Notes: generated by a model not told the origin, from the letters alone. Positions 24,510 through 34,805 are shown, counted from the first letter of the stretch. The stretch: 64,000 bases of DNA from Prionace glauca (GCA_037974335.1 CM075760.1:6073432-6137431), one strand, 5' to 3'. Translations and numbers: made by a program.

Positions 24510-24795
24510 AAATCAAAGAACAAAGAACAAGAACAAAGAACAACACAGCACGGGAAACAGGCCCTTCGGCCCAACGAGCCCGCGCCGCCGTCCCATGATC
24601 AGTGACCTATTCATGATTTTAGTCTATGCCTCATGTGTGAGGATCAGGGAGGTCCAATATAGGGACAATTTGTTATCCAATCAATCAGCCTAAAAGCACA
24701 TTTTTGTGATGTGGGAGGAAACCGGAGCACCCGGAGGAAACCCACGCAACCACGGGGAGAACGCGCAAACTCCCACGGACACTGGCGTTTTTACC
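24510..24795 (-). mobile_element. V-SINE with (GAACAAA)n end, minus strand
   Basis: Starts 'caaagaacaagaacaaagaa', then 'caggcccttcggcccaacga' and the V domain 'ggagcacccggaggaaaccc'. It replaces the region where the pseudo-VH leader and promoter should be. Confidence 0.85.
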
Positions 24796-24939
24796 CTGAT
24801 AAGGTCATGTCTTTATGTCTATTCTCTTGTGAAGGGGTGCAGAATTAAGGGATTTGAATTACAATCAAATTGTTTTTCTCTCTATAACAGAGGCTCAAAT
24901 ATAATTTCACCTTTTGGTCTAGCAGAGACGTTCCAATGG

Positions 24940-25035
24940 ATTTCACTCTTTCTGCCTCAGTGTTAGTTTGTCTGTTGAATATTCCAGTGTCAGCAATCAA
25001 TTCACTGGGAATAATCCTCGGTGTTTTTTGATATA
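24940..25035 (+). pseudogene. Leader-intron remnant of the VH pseudogene
   Basis: Phrases such as 'cagtgtcagcaatcaattcact' (in parts) and 'cctcggtgttttttgat' match the functional leader intron at 33940-34030. The leader exon and promoter are missing upstream, replaced by a SINE-containing stretch. Confidence 0.75.
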
Positions 25036-25342
25036 TTTTATTTGATTTATTATTACCACACATATTAGTACACAGTCTTGCGCACTATACAGACGGAGCA
25101 TACCGTGCATAGAGAAGGAGGGGAGAGAGTGAAGAATATTATGTTGCAGTCATAGCTCGGGTCTAGAAAAATATCAATTTAATGCGAGGTAGATCCATTC
25201 AAAAATCTGATTGCAGCTGTAAAGAAATTGTTTCTGAGTCGGCTTGTAGTGTCTTCAGACTTTGTTTTTTATCTAGTCCCCGATGGAAAAAGGTGAGAGA
25301 GTGTGTCCGGGGTGAGGTGTGTTTTCTTTTCATAGTTTTTTT
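25036..25342 (+). mobile_element. Interspersed repeat inserted in the pseudo-VH leader intron
   Basis: About 305 bp that interrupts the match to the functional leader intron just before its acceptor. Text such as 'ttgcgcactatacagacggagcatacc' (in parts) belongs to a repeat I recognise as common in elasmobranch genomes, but I cannot name its class. Confidence 0.6.
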
Positions 25343-25347
25343 TTAAA

Positions 25348-25765
25348 GTGTCGAATCGGAGGTTGTGTTGACTCAGCCAGAGGCAGAAACCGGGCATCCC
25401 TGAGGCTCCCTGAGACTGAGCTGTAAAGACAAAGTGTTCAATATGGGCAGCAACTGGATGGTCTGGGTCCGACCAGTTCCTGATAGTGTTTATAGTCTCT
25501 CCTTCAGTATGATAGTCTTGGATCAACCCACAATTCCTCCGCCCCAGAGATTCAGAATCAATTTATTCCACCCAAAAACGCTTAAAACAACATAAAGAGA
25601 AAATGCTGGACAGTCTCAGGACATCTGGACTCGAAACGTCAGCTGTTCCCTCTCCTTACAAATATTGCCAGGCCTGCTGAGATTTTCCAGCATTTTCTCT
25701 TTGGGTTTGAATTCCAGAATCAACAGAATTGTTTTTATACTTCAAACAACATCTTCTCTTTGCAA
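25348..25765 (+). pseudogene. VH pseudogene, split by an insertion
   Basis: 25348-25478 matches the functional VH exon from the end of the leader through FR2: [16 protein letters not shown], a stop at 25401, GSLRLSCK, then SNWMVWVRPVPD. Similarity is lost after FR2 and reappears briefly at 25738-25763, which equals an FR3 stretch of the functional gene (ACTTCAAACAACATCTTCTC). A 109-bp foldback repeat (25594-25702) lies in between. I see no leader exon, no recombination signal and no D, J or C nearby, so it is a dead solitary V. Its leader intron survives at 24940-25035. Confidence 0.85.
25594..25702. repeat. 109-bp foldback element with 17-bp terminal inverted repeats
   Basis: AAAGAGAAAATGCTGGA at 25594-25610 is the exact reverse complement of 25686-25702. 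The interior carries 'gactcgaaacgtcagctg', shared with other dispersed pieces in the window (29990-30105, 62510-62600, 62870-62960, 10440-10520). It sits inside the VH pseudogene. Confidence 0.8.
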
Positions 25766-26430
25766 ATAACTATAAACCGAGTATTCCTATCTTTCCCCTG
25801 TCTGTCCTACACAGACTCCAGTTCCATGTGATGAAAATAACCCTTCACCACCACTGAAATATCCGAGAAAGCCACCCAGTTGTATTAAAGCGGCAGTGGA
25901 AAGTCACCCATCCAGAGGGCAGGTTTCAGCAAGATGGTTCACAGTCACCAATTAATGTTAGCTTTGTCAGTGACGCTCGCATCCAGAAATTCAATAAAAT
26001 CAGTGCAAATTGCTGCAGATTCCGGAAATCTAAAACTAAAACAGCAACAGTGCTCCTCAGCATCTCAATGGGTATCATCAGAGAGAGAGAGAACCAGATT
26101 CGTATTTAATATCAATGCCAGGATGTCAAATCTCTTGATATAATTATGAACAGCAAATCTGTTCTGTCCAATGTCCGACCCAAAACCTCATTTGTCAAAT
26201 AAAATCGCAAATTTGTTGGCCATTTATCACAACCGGGTTTGTGGGGTTTGTGGTACGTAACTTACCTGGTTAGTTACAACATGAGAACAGCGACTAAATT
26301 CAGCAAAGGTACCTCAGTGAGTTTTAATAACTTTGGGGCGACATGAGGTCGGGTAAAATGTTCTATACATTCAAATTCCCCCATAATTTGTAATACTTTG
26401 GAATCGCTGAGATTAATGTGAATATAATCA
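25766..26430. other. No recognised gene
   Basis: Only a short dispersed-repeat fragment ('gctgcagattccggaaatct', 26003-26060). Confidence 0.4.
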
Positions 26431-26439
26431 CTGCTCTGC

Positions 26440-26905
26440 CTGATCATAGAAGCATAAAATCATAGAATCCCTACAGTTCAACATGGTCATTCGGTCCAAT
26501 AACTCTGCAGCGGGCTCTCCAGCAGGGCATCCTACCTAGGCAAGCTTTCATCCGATCCCGGCAACCACACATATTCACAGGCTAATCCCCCGAACCTACA
26601 CATTATTGGACACTAACAGGAAATTTAGCATCGACAATTTACATTGGGCCTGGGAAGGATGCTCTGCCGGATAGCAGACTTGATGAACCGAATGCTCTCC
26701 TTCTGCACTGTAGCGATTCTATGATTCTACTTTGCACATCATTGGGCGCGAAGGGGCAATTTATCACAGCCAATCCACCTAACCTGCACATCCTGGGACT
26801 GTGGAAGGAAACTGGAGCACTCGGAGGGAACTCACATGGATATGGATAGAATGTGAAAACCACACACAGTCACCCAATGTTAGAATCGAACCCGCTTCCC
26901 TGTCG
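26440..26905 (-). mobile_element. Composite of V-SINE fragments
   Basis: Minus-strand V-SINE text at 26446-26640 and 26740-26905, with a + strand V-SINE tail (26640-26735, 'ccttctgcactgtagcgatt') between them. 26906-27680 holds nothing I recognise. Confidence 0.7.
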
Positions 26906-27683
26906 CCTGTGAGGGAGCAAAAATAATTGTATCTCTTCGTGATAACCACATTTTTTATTCTTCCCTCGTGTGAGTGTGATCACTATTTGTGAAGGAATAT
27001 TTCAGACATCAGATCTGTTTTTTTATTTAACTTGTCGAGTTTAAACAGATTAAATCCTGAATCAGATTATCATTCAGTGGAATATCAGCCTGTTCACAGA
27101 TACTTTATTAATTGTGACATCAGAACTTTCAGAACTAATTCTGAAATGAAATGTCTTATTTTATTTTAGTTAAGTACAGCCGGAGTTATGAATGTTCAAA
27201 AAGTTTTATTCATAATGAACCAACTGTTAAAATTCTTAAAATAAATCGCTATTTTGAGTTGAAACTGATCAATAAGTGACGGTTTATCTGTTTTTTCTGT
27301 CATGAACATTTCATTGTAAACAGTGAGGTATTTATGTAAATAAATACAAGAATAGTAATTCCAAATGAGATTGCTGACTGACAAAAACACAACAAATATT
27401 TCCCCACCAACACAACACAGAAATAGAGACAACCATGCAAATCAATCAACGGCTTCCAGTCATGGTTGTTTTTCAACATTATTTATTCATCAGTTATATG
27501 AGGAAAAACATTATGATGATATCTATGTTCAGAATTAGGAAATAATCCCTCTGATCCCAAAATGTAATGACACAGAAAACACAGAACATCTCCTGTGTTT
27601 CATCTCTGTCTCTGTCTTTCTCCTATCTGGTTCTGCGTCTTGTCTCTCCACGATGGTTCATCGTCTTCACTCCACAGCAAAAG

Positions 27684-27755
27684 AACATAAGAACGTAAGA
27701 AATGGGAGCAGGAGTAGGCCATCTAGCCCCTCGAGCCTGCCCCTGGCTCGATAAA
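27684..27755 (-). mobile_element. CR1 family A 3' tip
   Basis: 'agaacataagaacgtaagaa', 'aggagtaggccatctagccc'. Only about 70 bp. 27756-28600 has no recognised feature. Confidence 0.85.
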
Positions 27756-28604
27756 ATCAATGTTTGCCCAATGTATTCTCTCAGCCACAGGTACAGGTTT
27801 CTAAAAGAATATAATTCAATAAATTGGAATCCATGACTGAGATTTACTCTAAAAGATCTCTTGAGAAATCAATGATCTTGAAATGCTTGAAACATTTTCT
27901 TCTGCACCTAACCTCGGTTCCACCTGGTGATAAGGATTCAATGTGGAATCTTTCTCTATATTTAGCCGGTGTTGTCCCTGTCCTTGGAGTATTTGACTGG
28001 ACAGAGTAGAGGAATATTTACTCTGCGTCTGAACTCATTGTTCCTGGTTTATGAATGGTTGATATATCTTTGTCAGGGAAGATTTAATCCGTATCTAATC
28101 TCTGCTGTACCAAGCCTGGATGTGTTTTGTGGAACTGTGTGGACGGCTCTTTCTCCTATACCTAACACTAATTTAAACCTGCCTCTTGGATCTCTGAAGG
28201 AAGAGTGCAGGAGAGTTTTTACATAGAAGAGTGTCCATGCTCTTTCTGCCTTAATTTTGTTTGAACAGATTTATAGACGGAGTTTCACTCTGTTTATAGA
28301 CCGTATAATGTTGTAAGAACGTTTGAATTGGATAGTTTAGAGGGAGATTCTCTTTGCATCTCACTCATGCTATTCCTGATTTAGGAGTTATTAATTTGCC
28401 AGTACAGAGGGGACTTTGCATTCTGCAGCGAACCCCATGTTACTCCTGTCCTGTAAGATTTTGATGGGAGAGTCGGCCGTCTTTATAAATTTCATGGGGG
28501 ATTGAACCAGTATCTTTATATTACAGTAAATTTACCCTGTGTCAGCTCGTATTATGAGCCATGCCTTCGTTTATTTTCCACTGGACCCTAACTCATTCTA
28601 TCTT

Positions 28605-28870
28605 GCATGTAGAATGTTATGTTGTCTGTCTTTGCACATAGTAAATTGGATATATTATCTGTCTGTACTAAATTAGACGCTGTCCCTGCTTATATTGTAT
28701 GTCACTATGTTTCTGTTTATATTAAACGAGACATTGTCTCTGTTTATATTAATTTAGATCTCTCTCTGTTTGTATAAAAGTCGATGCAATCTTATTTCTG
28801 CAATTGTCCATATCCACGTTTATATTGTATTAGACTTGGTCTCAGTTTTTACTGCACTGGTCAATGCCAG
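28605..28870 (+). repeat. 'TCTCTGTTTATATTA' repeat family
   Basis: Several units such as 'gacattgtctctgtttatat'. A minus-orientation fragment follows at 29260-29370. Confidence 0.7.
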
Positions 28871-29699
28871 TAATGATTAAAGTGGCTGGGAGAACACAAT
28901 TCTCTGCATCCTTCTGCAAGGACAAACCGTGTGAGGTTTTGGACACTGGAAAAGAAATCTGAAATCTACTTCTGCTGGCTGCAGTGAAAGTGGATATCAA
29001 GTCCTGTGTAGCATTCACTGTCAATGAAGAACAAAAAAACAAAGAAAATTACAGCACAATAAAATACTGGTGATCCAATACTGCCCGTTTCTGGATCTTC
29101 CCTGATAACAATCTTTTTTATCCCAACATATTATCTCTTCTTCTCACAAAACCGTGAAGTAAAACAAACCTAATTCAAAGAGAGGCATAGTTAGTGCAGG
29201 AACAAAATTGCCACAGTGAAATATATATAGGGTGAGTATCAAATATTACATAACCAGAGAGAATGCCGTGTGCAATGTAAACTGAGCTCTGGTCTAGCAG
29301 AGTATTAACAGAGCCAGGCTGTATTTTAATATAAACAGGGGCCTGGTTCAAGAAAATAGTAATGTGTTAGTGCCGAGTGCCATGTGGGGATGGTCAAATG
29401 CCAAATTCCAATCAGACCCATATCCCGTGAAAGAAACAGTTTTAAAAATAACATTGTCAAGGAGAATAAAACTGAGGCAGTATCTCGCACAGTTTAACTG
29501 ATATAGGAACTTCTTAGACATGAACTGAGACAGTGCTGAGTAATTAATGATACGAATAAGGAGAATATAAAAAAAAGTTCAGAAAAATCGTAATTATTTT
29601 CACCAATTACCATCCATTTGCAATTTAATAATTTCATTCACCAGATCTCATTCATATATAATGAGGAATATATTTACAATTACTCTGTGATAAGAAAGC

Positions 29700-29935
29700 G
29701 ACGTTGCCTCGGCCCCCATTTATTCCCCATTGCTAATTGCATTCAGTAAGCTGGTGGTGAACCGCCTTATTCGATTGCTGCAGAACCTGCAGTGTAGGTA
29801 CACCGACCGTGCTCTTAGGGAGGGTGTTCCTGGACTCCGACGCAGCATAAGTAAAGGAGTGGTCCAAGTGATGTTTGTGAGTGTCTTGGAGAGGAATTTT
29901 CAGGCGAGGTTGTTCCAATTCCCCAGTTACCATCA
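29700..29935 (-). mobile_element. LINE family C, C-terminal end
   Basis: The minus frame reads 'SESRNTLPKSTVGVPTLQVL', the LINE C terminus (compare SWNSLPNSTVGVPTLQ), with an open frame of about 75 codons over the element. Confidence 0.82.
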
Positions 29936-29989
29936 ATTCATACAGATAAACAATTAGTTCACCAATTATGTTCATCAGTTTGATAAAAG

Positions 29990-30105
29990 CAAAATACTGC
30001 AGATTCTGGAAACTGAAACAAAAATAATGAATGCTGGAAAAACTCAACGGGTCTGATAGCATGTGTGGAGAGAGAATAGACCCAACGTTTCGAGTCAGTG
30101 TGGTG
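29990..30105 (+). repeat. Dispersed 'AATGCTGGAAAAACTC' repeat
   Basis: 'atactgcagattctggaaac', 'aatgctggaaaaactcaacg', 'acgtttcgagtc'. Same family as 62510-62600 and 25594-25702. Confidence 0.7.
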
Positions 30106-30348
30106 TTTTATGTTATTTGTAGGAAATTGAAGAGAGTGATGACATTGAGAAATGATGTGGGTGGATAGGGATTAGGATTTTTTTAGGATATAGTTCGTGA
30201 TTGAGATGTTGATTAGTTTAGGATGAAGAAATTTGTTATGATATTTGGGATCACTCTGTGAATTGATGCAGCTTGTTTGTGTGTCTCGAAATAGTATCTA
30301 TTATTTCTGTTATTCCCATCTCACAGGAAATTTATGCAACTTCCCTGA

Positions 30349-30542
30349 CAATAGCGTGCAGAACTTTCAGAATATGCCAGGAATCCCCGGTGTTCATGTC
30401 AGTTTTATGATGTTGTTTTAATATTATTTCATGTAATTGCACCGATTTTACTTCACTGGGGAACTGGGCCCACCAACATCTCTCTCTCTCTCGCATTTCA
30501 TGAAGTGATTAATAAACAGACTTTAATTATTGGAATGAAATT
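30349..30542 (-). repeat. Left arm of a large inverted repeat
   Basis: The reverse complement of 30349-30542 is nearly identical to 32617-32806. The arms end cleanly: at CTATTG on one side and at AATTTCATTCC on the other. The same segment also exists in direct orientation, more diverged, near 23085-23290. Confidence 0.85.
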
Positions 30543-30640
30543 CAAAGTGATGATATAAATGAAACAACCTGTACTTCATGTGAAGTTACTGAATCTTTAA
30601 ATTCCGATTCAGTATTACATTGTTTTGGGAAATAATGTGA

Positions 30641-31090
30641 CATAAGAACATAAGAACATAAGAAATAGGAGCAGGTGTAGGCCATCTGGCCCTTCGAGCC
30701 TGCCCCACCATTTAATAAGATCATGGCTGATCTGTCGTGGCTCAGTTCCACATTCCCGCCCTCTCCCCATAACTCTTAATTCCCTCTCTTATCAAAAACC
30801 CATTAACCCGCGTCTTAAAAATATTTAGCGATGCAGCCTCCACCACTGCAACAGGCAGAGAATTCCAGAGATTCACCACCCTCTGAGTGAAGAAGTTCCT
30901 CCTCAACTCCGTTCTAAACCGCCCCCCCCCCTTTATCTTGAGGCTGTGCCCCCTAGTCCTACTGTCCTTTCTGAGCGGGAAGAGTCTCTCCACCTCTATC
31001 CTATCCATCCCATTCATCATCTTATACGTCTCAATGCGATCTCCCCTCATTCTTCTAAACTCCAACGAGTACAAGCCTAGTACAAGCCTA
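30641..31090 (-). mobile_element. CR1-type LINE 3' end (family A)
   Basis: A minus frame of 110 codons: MYSLEFRRMRGDRIETYKMM, 'FFTQRVVNLWNSLPVAVVEA'. Tail '(AAGAACAT)n' at 30641-30662. 31100-31660 beyond it has no recognised feature. Confidence 0.92.
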
Positions 31091-31679
31091 CAAGTGACAC
31101 TTGTAGTTCTCCAGTAAGTTTCACAAATATTTCTGTTGCCACCTTATTTACTTTTCACCCTGTTGCCTTCACTAATTTGGGTGTGGGTGTGTTGATTAAT
31201 TTGTTGTATATGAAAGAGCCAGTATTTTATATAGTACAATCATTCCTCCTCAACCAAATCACGCTCTCTCTTTCTGTCCTGGATATGAAGATTCAGCATC
31301 AGCAGAGAAATGAACCATCCGAACTGCAGGAAAATCTCCCCCTACTCTTCAAGAGGATCAGCTTGCTAACTCCCGAGAAACTCGGAATGTATTTCACCCA
31401 GACACTCTGGAAGGATTGAAGGTATTAGATGGGCACACATTGAATAAAGGAGTTGTTTCAATTTATGAAGGAGTCAAACACAAATATGGAAATATAGAAC
31501 AACATCATTCAGCACTATTTATCAATGAATCCACCAGTCCGTTCACTAATTCCTCAATCAAAATATTCAGGCATCCAACAGTCATTCATCCATCAGTCAT
31601 TCAAATGCCATTCATTCCTGTGTCAACACAGTCATACATTTATTGTTTGTGTAGATGGTGACATCAATTATTTTAATTG

Positions 31680-32000
31680 ATCCAGTGATCCAGAGGCCCA
31701 GGGCAATGATGTGAGGACAGGGATTTAAGTCGGGCCGTTCCCGCAGGTAGATTTTGAATTCTATTGATAACTCTGGAATGGATACTAATTGCGATCATTG
31801 GAACCGCTCTGATTCCCCAATGGAGGAAATCTGCCATCGCTACATTGTCTCACAAGGATATAACTGCAGGCTGAAAGCAAAATAGCTGACTCTTTAATAT
31901 CTACAGAAGTGTCCAAGAAAACCAGTCAATTTAAGGGAATTTGGGACAGGCAAAGAATGTTGGTCTTTCCAAACAAACATCCCATGGAAAGATAAAAGGA
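31680..32000 (+). mobile_element. tRNA-type SINE at start of the proximal VH block
   Basis: 'tgatccagaggcccagggca', 'gaggaaatctgccatcgcta', then '...ccaaacaaacatcccatgga'. Counterpart of 22185-22470. Confidence 0.72.
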
Positions 32001-33400
32001 GATAAAATATAAATGTGCATGCTCAAATATAACAGCATGTATCATCTCTCTGAGCCATTTTTCAGTCTACCTGTGATTATTTCTGTCCGTCCATCACAAT
32101 ATCCTGATGTGTTGGAAAAATCATCATTGTTGTTAATTGGGTGCCAGAGAAGGTGGAAAATAATCCTTTCTTTAGAGATGGGAAAACATCATCTAGATTT
32201 ATAACTTCCAAAAATTCAAGTGCCTCCAGTACTGTTGCTGGGTAGATGTGTTTATAAATAGACCTTACTGACAACATGCGGGGTTTTAAGTTGGCTTGGA
32301 GCTAAGCGGTCAGTTCTGATGAAACTGATCTTTGATCTATTGCACAAACAGCCCCAGATGTTTCCTGTCAATAACTTTGAGCATTTGACAGCAGCCTGGA
32401 TTGCTGCCAAACACTGTATGGGACAGATTAGCGTGAAGCTGAATGGACAAAATGGGATTCAGACATTTAATCAGTAAATGTTTAATTCCCACAATTTAAA
32501 TCGCAATCATTCTAATCAAATATTTTCATTCAGTGTCCTGTTCATTACCTGAGTAAATACTATGTCAAACAATAAAGTGACCGGATGATTTTTTTCATTT
32601 GTATAGTTTCCGAGTAAATTTCATTCCAATAATTAAAGTCTGTTTATTAATCACTTCATGAAATGGGAGAGAGAGATGTTGTTGGGCCCAGTTCCCCAGT
32701 GAAGTAAAATCGGTGCAATGACATGAAATAATATTAAAACAACATCATAAAACTGACATGAACACCGGGGATTCCTGGAATATTCTGAAAGTTCTGCATC
32801 CTATTGAAACAGCAGCGTGTCTTGTACCTGATTAGCACCGTGTTCTATTGTACAGTATAATCTGATTTCTGTTATTGAAGAGTTCCTCTCATAGCTGCCA
32901 ATGAGTGGAGAAATGATCAGTTCATAACCTGATTCAATGGAAGATAAAACATTTATTCTTGTGATATTGTGCAATGTGCCGCAAAGTCCTGATATCCTGT
33001 GTTCCCAATACCAGTGTATGTTAGACAGCCGGTGGCCAATAGAGTGAGTTGCAATGACCTGGATGCTGAAGGAGAACTTTAATGATCTCAGTGTCCGTTC
33101 CGATTCATTAACTTCTCCGTCAAAAATCAATTTAATGTTTCTCTATCAACTCACTATTTAATTATTAGGTTAGGGTTCTCATTATTTTCAAAGGCCTGTC
33201 TTCGAGATTGGGACAGTTTGAAAATATAAGGAGAAACATTGTATTGTGTGAGAGTTTCTTCTCATCTCCAAACCCAAATTGTACAGTGATAGCCATCCAC
33301 ACTGTATATAGAATCACTTTGTATATTCTACATATTTAATTACAGAAATCGATGGTATTTCTTCTGATAAAATGTGCTTTATTATTGTAATGTGGCAGAG
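31690..33400 (+). repeat. Duplicated VH upstream block, proximal copy
   Basis: Counterpart of the 22.2-24.5 kb block, directly upstream of the functional VH. Both copies begin with the same tRNA-type SINE (31680-32000 and 22185-22470), so that insertion is older than the duplication. Confidence 0.8.
32617..32806 (+). repeat. Right arm of a large inverted repeat
   Basis: Partner of 30349-30542, about 2.07 kb apart. It belongs to the native VH upstream block, so the left arm is the inserted copy. Confidence 0.85.
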
Positions 33401-33693
33401 ACACGGAATTGTTGAAAAATTGTCTAATGTTACAAAATGTTAGTTCATCATTTTTAGATTTATTTTCTTGTTGGGGGTGTGGTAATAAAATCACCATATT
33501 TACAATGGAATGAGTTATTTTAAAAGTAAAGAGATGATGAACTGTAATATCACCATCAGAAATAATGGGGACAATACAATGAACATTTTAGCCAAACAAA
33601 TATCCCGATACAGATAAAATGCCCATTTTAATATTAATCTATTGTAAATCTCCGAGTCCATTCTGTTGGGGGTGTGGAAGGTGGGACGTGGAT

Positions 33694-33735
33694 CCAGGCG
33701 CCGCCTCCAGCAGGGAATCAACAGGCGGCGCCTGG
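33694..33735. repeat. Perfect 13-bp inverted repeat upstream of VH
   Basis: CCAGGCGCCGCCT at 33694-33706 is the exact reverse complement of 33723-33735. The arms could form a stable hairpin or be a binding site for a dimeric factor. Confidence 0.9.
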
Positions 33736-33856
33736 AAAGCCGCCCCCTTCTGCCGGGTATTTAAATACCGCTCACTGGGACCGGAATCCAACAGTCCGGG
33801 AGCTGGTTTGTTCACTGAGTTCCTGACACAACCATTTCCCCCAAATCACCAGAAAG
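33694..33856 (+). promoter_or_regulatory. VH promoter and 5' UTR region
   Basis: The region just upstream of the VH leader is a GC-rich island in AT-rich DNA. It has a perfect 13-bp inverted repeat (33694-33706 and 33723-33735, 16-bp loop), a GC-box-like CGCCCCCTTC, and the 14-bp palindrome GGTATTTAAATACC at 33756-33769, a plausible TATA element about 90 bp before the ATG. I see no octamer (ATGCAAAT or its complement) from 33600 to 33856. The promoter role is inferred from position. Confidence 0.7.
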
Positions 33857-33902
33857 ATGAGGTCGGCCATTTCTCTCAGTTTGTTGCTGACTTTCTTATC
33901 TG
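33857..33902 (+). CDS. IGHV: IgM heavy-chain VH leader exon
   Basis: This exon encodes the hydrophobic signal peptide that sends the heavy chain into the ER. It reads MRSAISLSLLLTFLSG: a basic Arg2 followed by a Leu/Ser-rich core. The exon ends after one base of the Gly codon (phase 1) and is followed at once by GTGAGT, the classic split-leader VH arrangement. The start is the first ATG after the TATA-like element about 90 bp upstream, and no upstream in-frame ATG gives a better signal peptide. The intron to the V exon is 132 bp. Confidence 0.95.
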
Positions 33903-34034
33903 GTGAGTATTTTTTTATTATTGTTCAAGTCTCTCACTGTTACTGTCTCAGTGTTTGTCTCTCTCTGGAATGTTCCAGAGTCAGCAATCATTTCACTAAG
34001 ATTAACCCCCGGTGTTTTTGATCTATTTTTACAG

Positions 34035-34339
34035 GTGTCCAGTCGGATGTTGTGTTGACCCAGCCAGAGGCAGAGACCGGGCGTCCCGGAGGCTCCCTGA
34101 GACTGACCTGTAAAACCAGCGGGTTTAATCTTGGCAGCTACTACATGAGTTGGATCCGACAGGTTCCCGGACAGGGCCTGGAGTGGCTGGTTAGCTACTA
34201 TAACTCCGGCAACAACTACTACGCGCCATCAATTCAGGGTCGATTTACTGCGTCCAAAGACACTTCAAACAACATCTTCTCTTTGGACATGACGAGCCTG
34301 AAGATTGAAGACACGGCCATCTATTACTGTGCAAGAGAC
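34035..34339 (+). CDS. IGHV: Germline VH segment, intact (shark IgM type)
   Basis: This is the variable domain of the IgM heavy chain. It follows the acceptor TTTTTACAG in phase 1 and encodes the last leader residues (GVQS) and then FR1 beginning [10 protein letters not shown]. The landmarks of a VH fold are all present: the FR1 cysteine in [20 protein letters not shown] in FR2, a short CDR2 with [19 protein letters not shown] in FR3, and the terminal [10 protein letters not shown]. There is no stop or frameshift. The segment stops at a recombination heptamer and is not fused to D or J, so it is a germline unjoined segment. FR1 closely resembles the published horned-shark VH family from memory. 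A damaged relative lies at 25.35 kb. Confidence 0.96.
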
Positions 34340-34378
34340 CACAGCGAGAGGATCCAGGGCTGCAACCGGACAAGAACA
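34340..34378 (+). other. VH recombination signal (23-bp spacer)
   Basis: The heptamer CACAGCG is at 34340-34346, followed by an exact 23-bp spacer and the nonamer ACAAGAACA at 34370-34378. The heptamer differs from consensus at one base and the nonamer at two. By the 12/23 rule it pairs with the 12-bp signal on the 5' side of D1. Confidence 0.93.
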
Positions 34379-34724
34379 GCCCGAGAGGGGATTCCGCAAC
34401 TTCCATCATAACCTGAAGGTCAGTATCTGTTTTAAATGCAATATGATCGAGGCTGGTCACAACCAAACTATAATCGCGTTAAAAAAAAGTAACACAGAAT
34501 GTATTTAACAGTAAAACTTCCCAAACTCACCGATATAACTGGTGAGCTTTTCACTGACTTTATATTCATTGTACTGTCGGCAAGTACCACACACGATATA
34601 TTACTCTTGTTAATATTTCTGATAGATTGTGTTGTATAAACATTTGCCTACATTTTACATTAGAGCGAAATTAATGGTCCTTTTAAAGTGAATATTGAAC
34701 AGCAGTACTGAACAGAGTGAGTGC

Positions 34725-34752
34725 AGTTTTTGTATGGGTGTGTGTCACTGTG
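34725..34752 (+). other. D1 5' recombination signal (12-bp spacer)
   Basis: Read from the 5' side: inverted nonamer AGTTTTTGT (34725-34733), a 12-bp spacer, then the inverted heptamer CACTGTG (34746-34752). It is compatible with the VH 23-bp signal. Confidence 0.92.
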
Positions 34753-34767
34753 ATATACTATGGGAGT
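34753..34767 (+). other. IGHD: DH1 segment, 15 bp
   Basis: This 15-bp diversity segment, ATATACTATGGGAGT, lies exactly between two heptamers. One frame reads IYYGS, tyrosine/glycine-rich as is usual for CDR3. It lies 414 bp downstream of the VH coding end and about 375 bp before DH2. The segment is defined by its flanking signals, not by its sequence. Confidence 0.92.
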
Positions 34768-34805
34768 CACAGTGCTGAGAAAAGCGCCATCCTCATACAA
34801 AAACC
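34768..34805 (+). other. D1 3' recombination signal (22-bp spacer)
   Basis: Perfect heptamer CACAGTG (34768-34774), a 22-bp spacer, then the perfect nonamer ACAAAAACC (34797-34805). The 22/23-type spacer lets D1 join to the 12-bp 5' side of D2 and forbids direct D1-J joining, because JH also has a 23-bp signal. Confidence 0.92.

Larger units (their letters stand above)
22185..24935 (+). repeat. Duplicated VH upstream block, distal copy
   Basis: 22480-23700 aligns by eye with 32010-33270, and 24370-24490 with 33262-33390, in the same order and orientation. SINE insertions at 23748-24370 and 24510-24795 break the match. Together with the pseudo-VH this looks like a duplicate of the region upstream of the working VH, offset by about 9.5 kb. 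Confidence 0.8.

Noticed and set aside
27430-27450. ATGCAAAT octamers far from VH (near 11985, 27436, 56440) as Ig promoters
   Set aside because: No V leader or TATA follows within a few hundred bp; isolated chance matches.
34035-34411. V frame running on past the recombination signal as a longer gene
   Set aside because: The open frame continues by chance through the heptamer, spacer and nonamer. The coding end is the heptamer.
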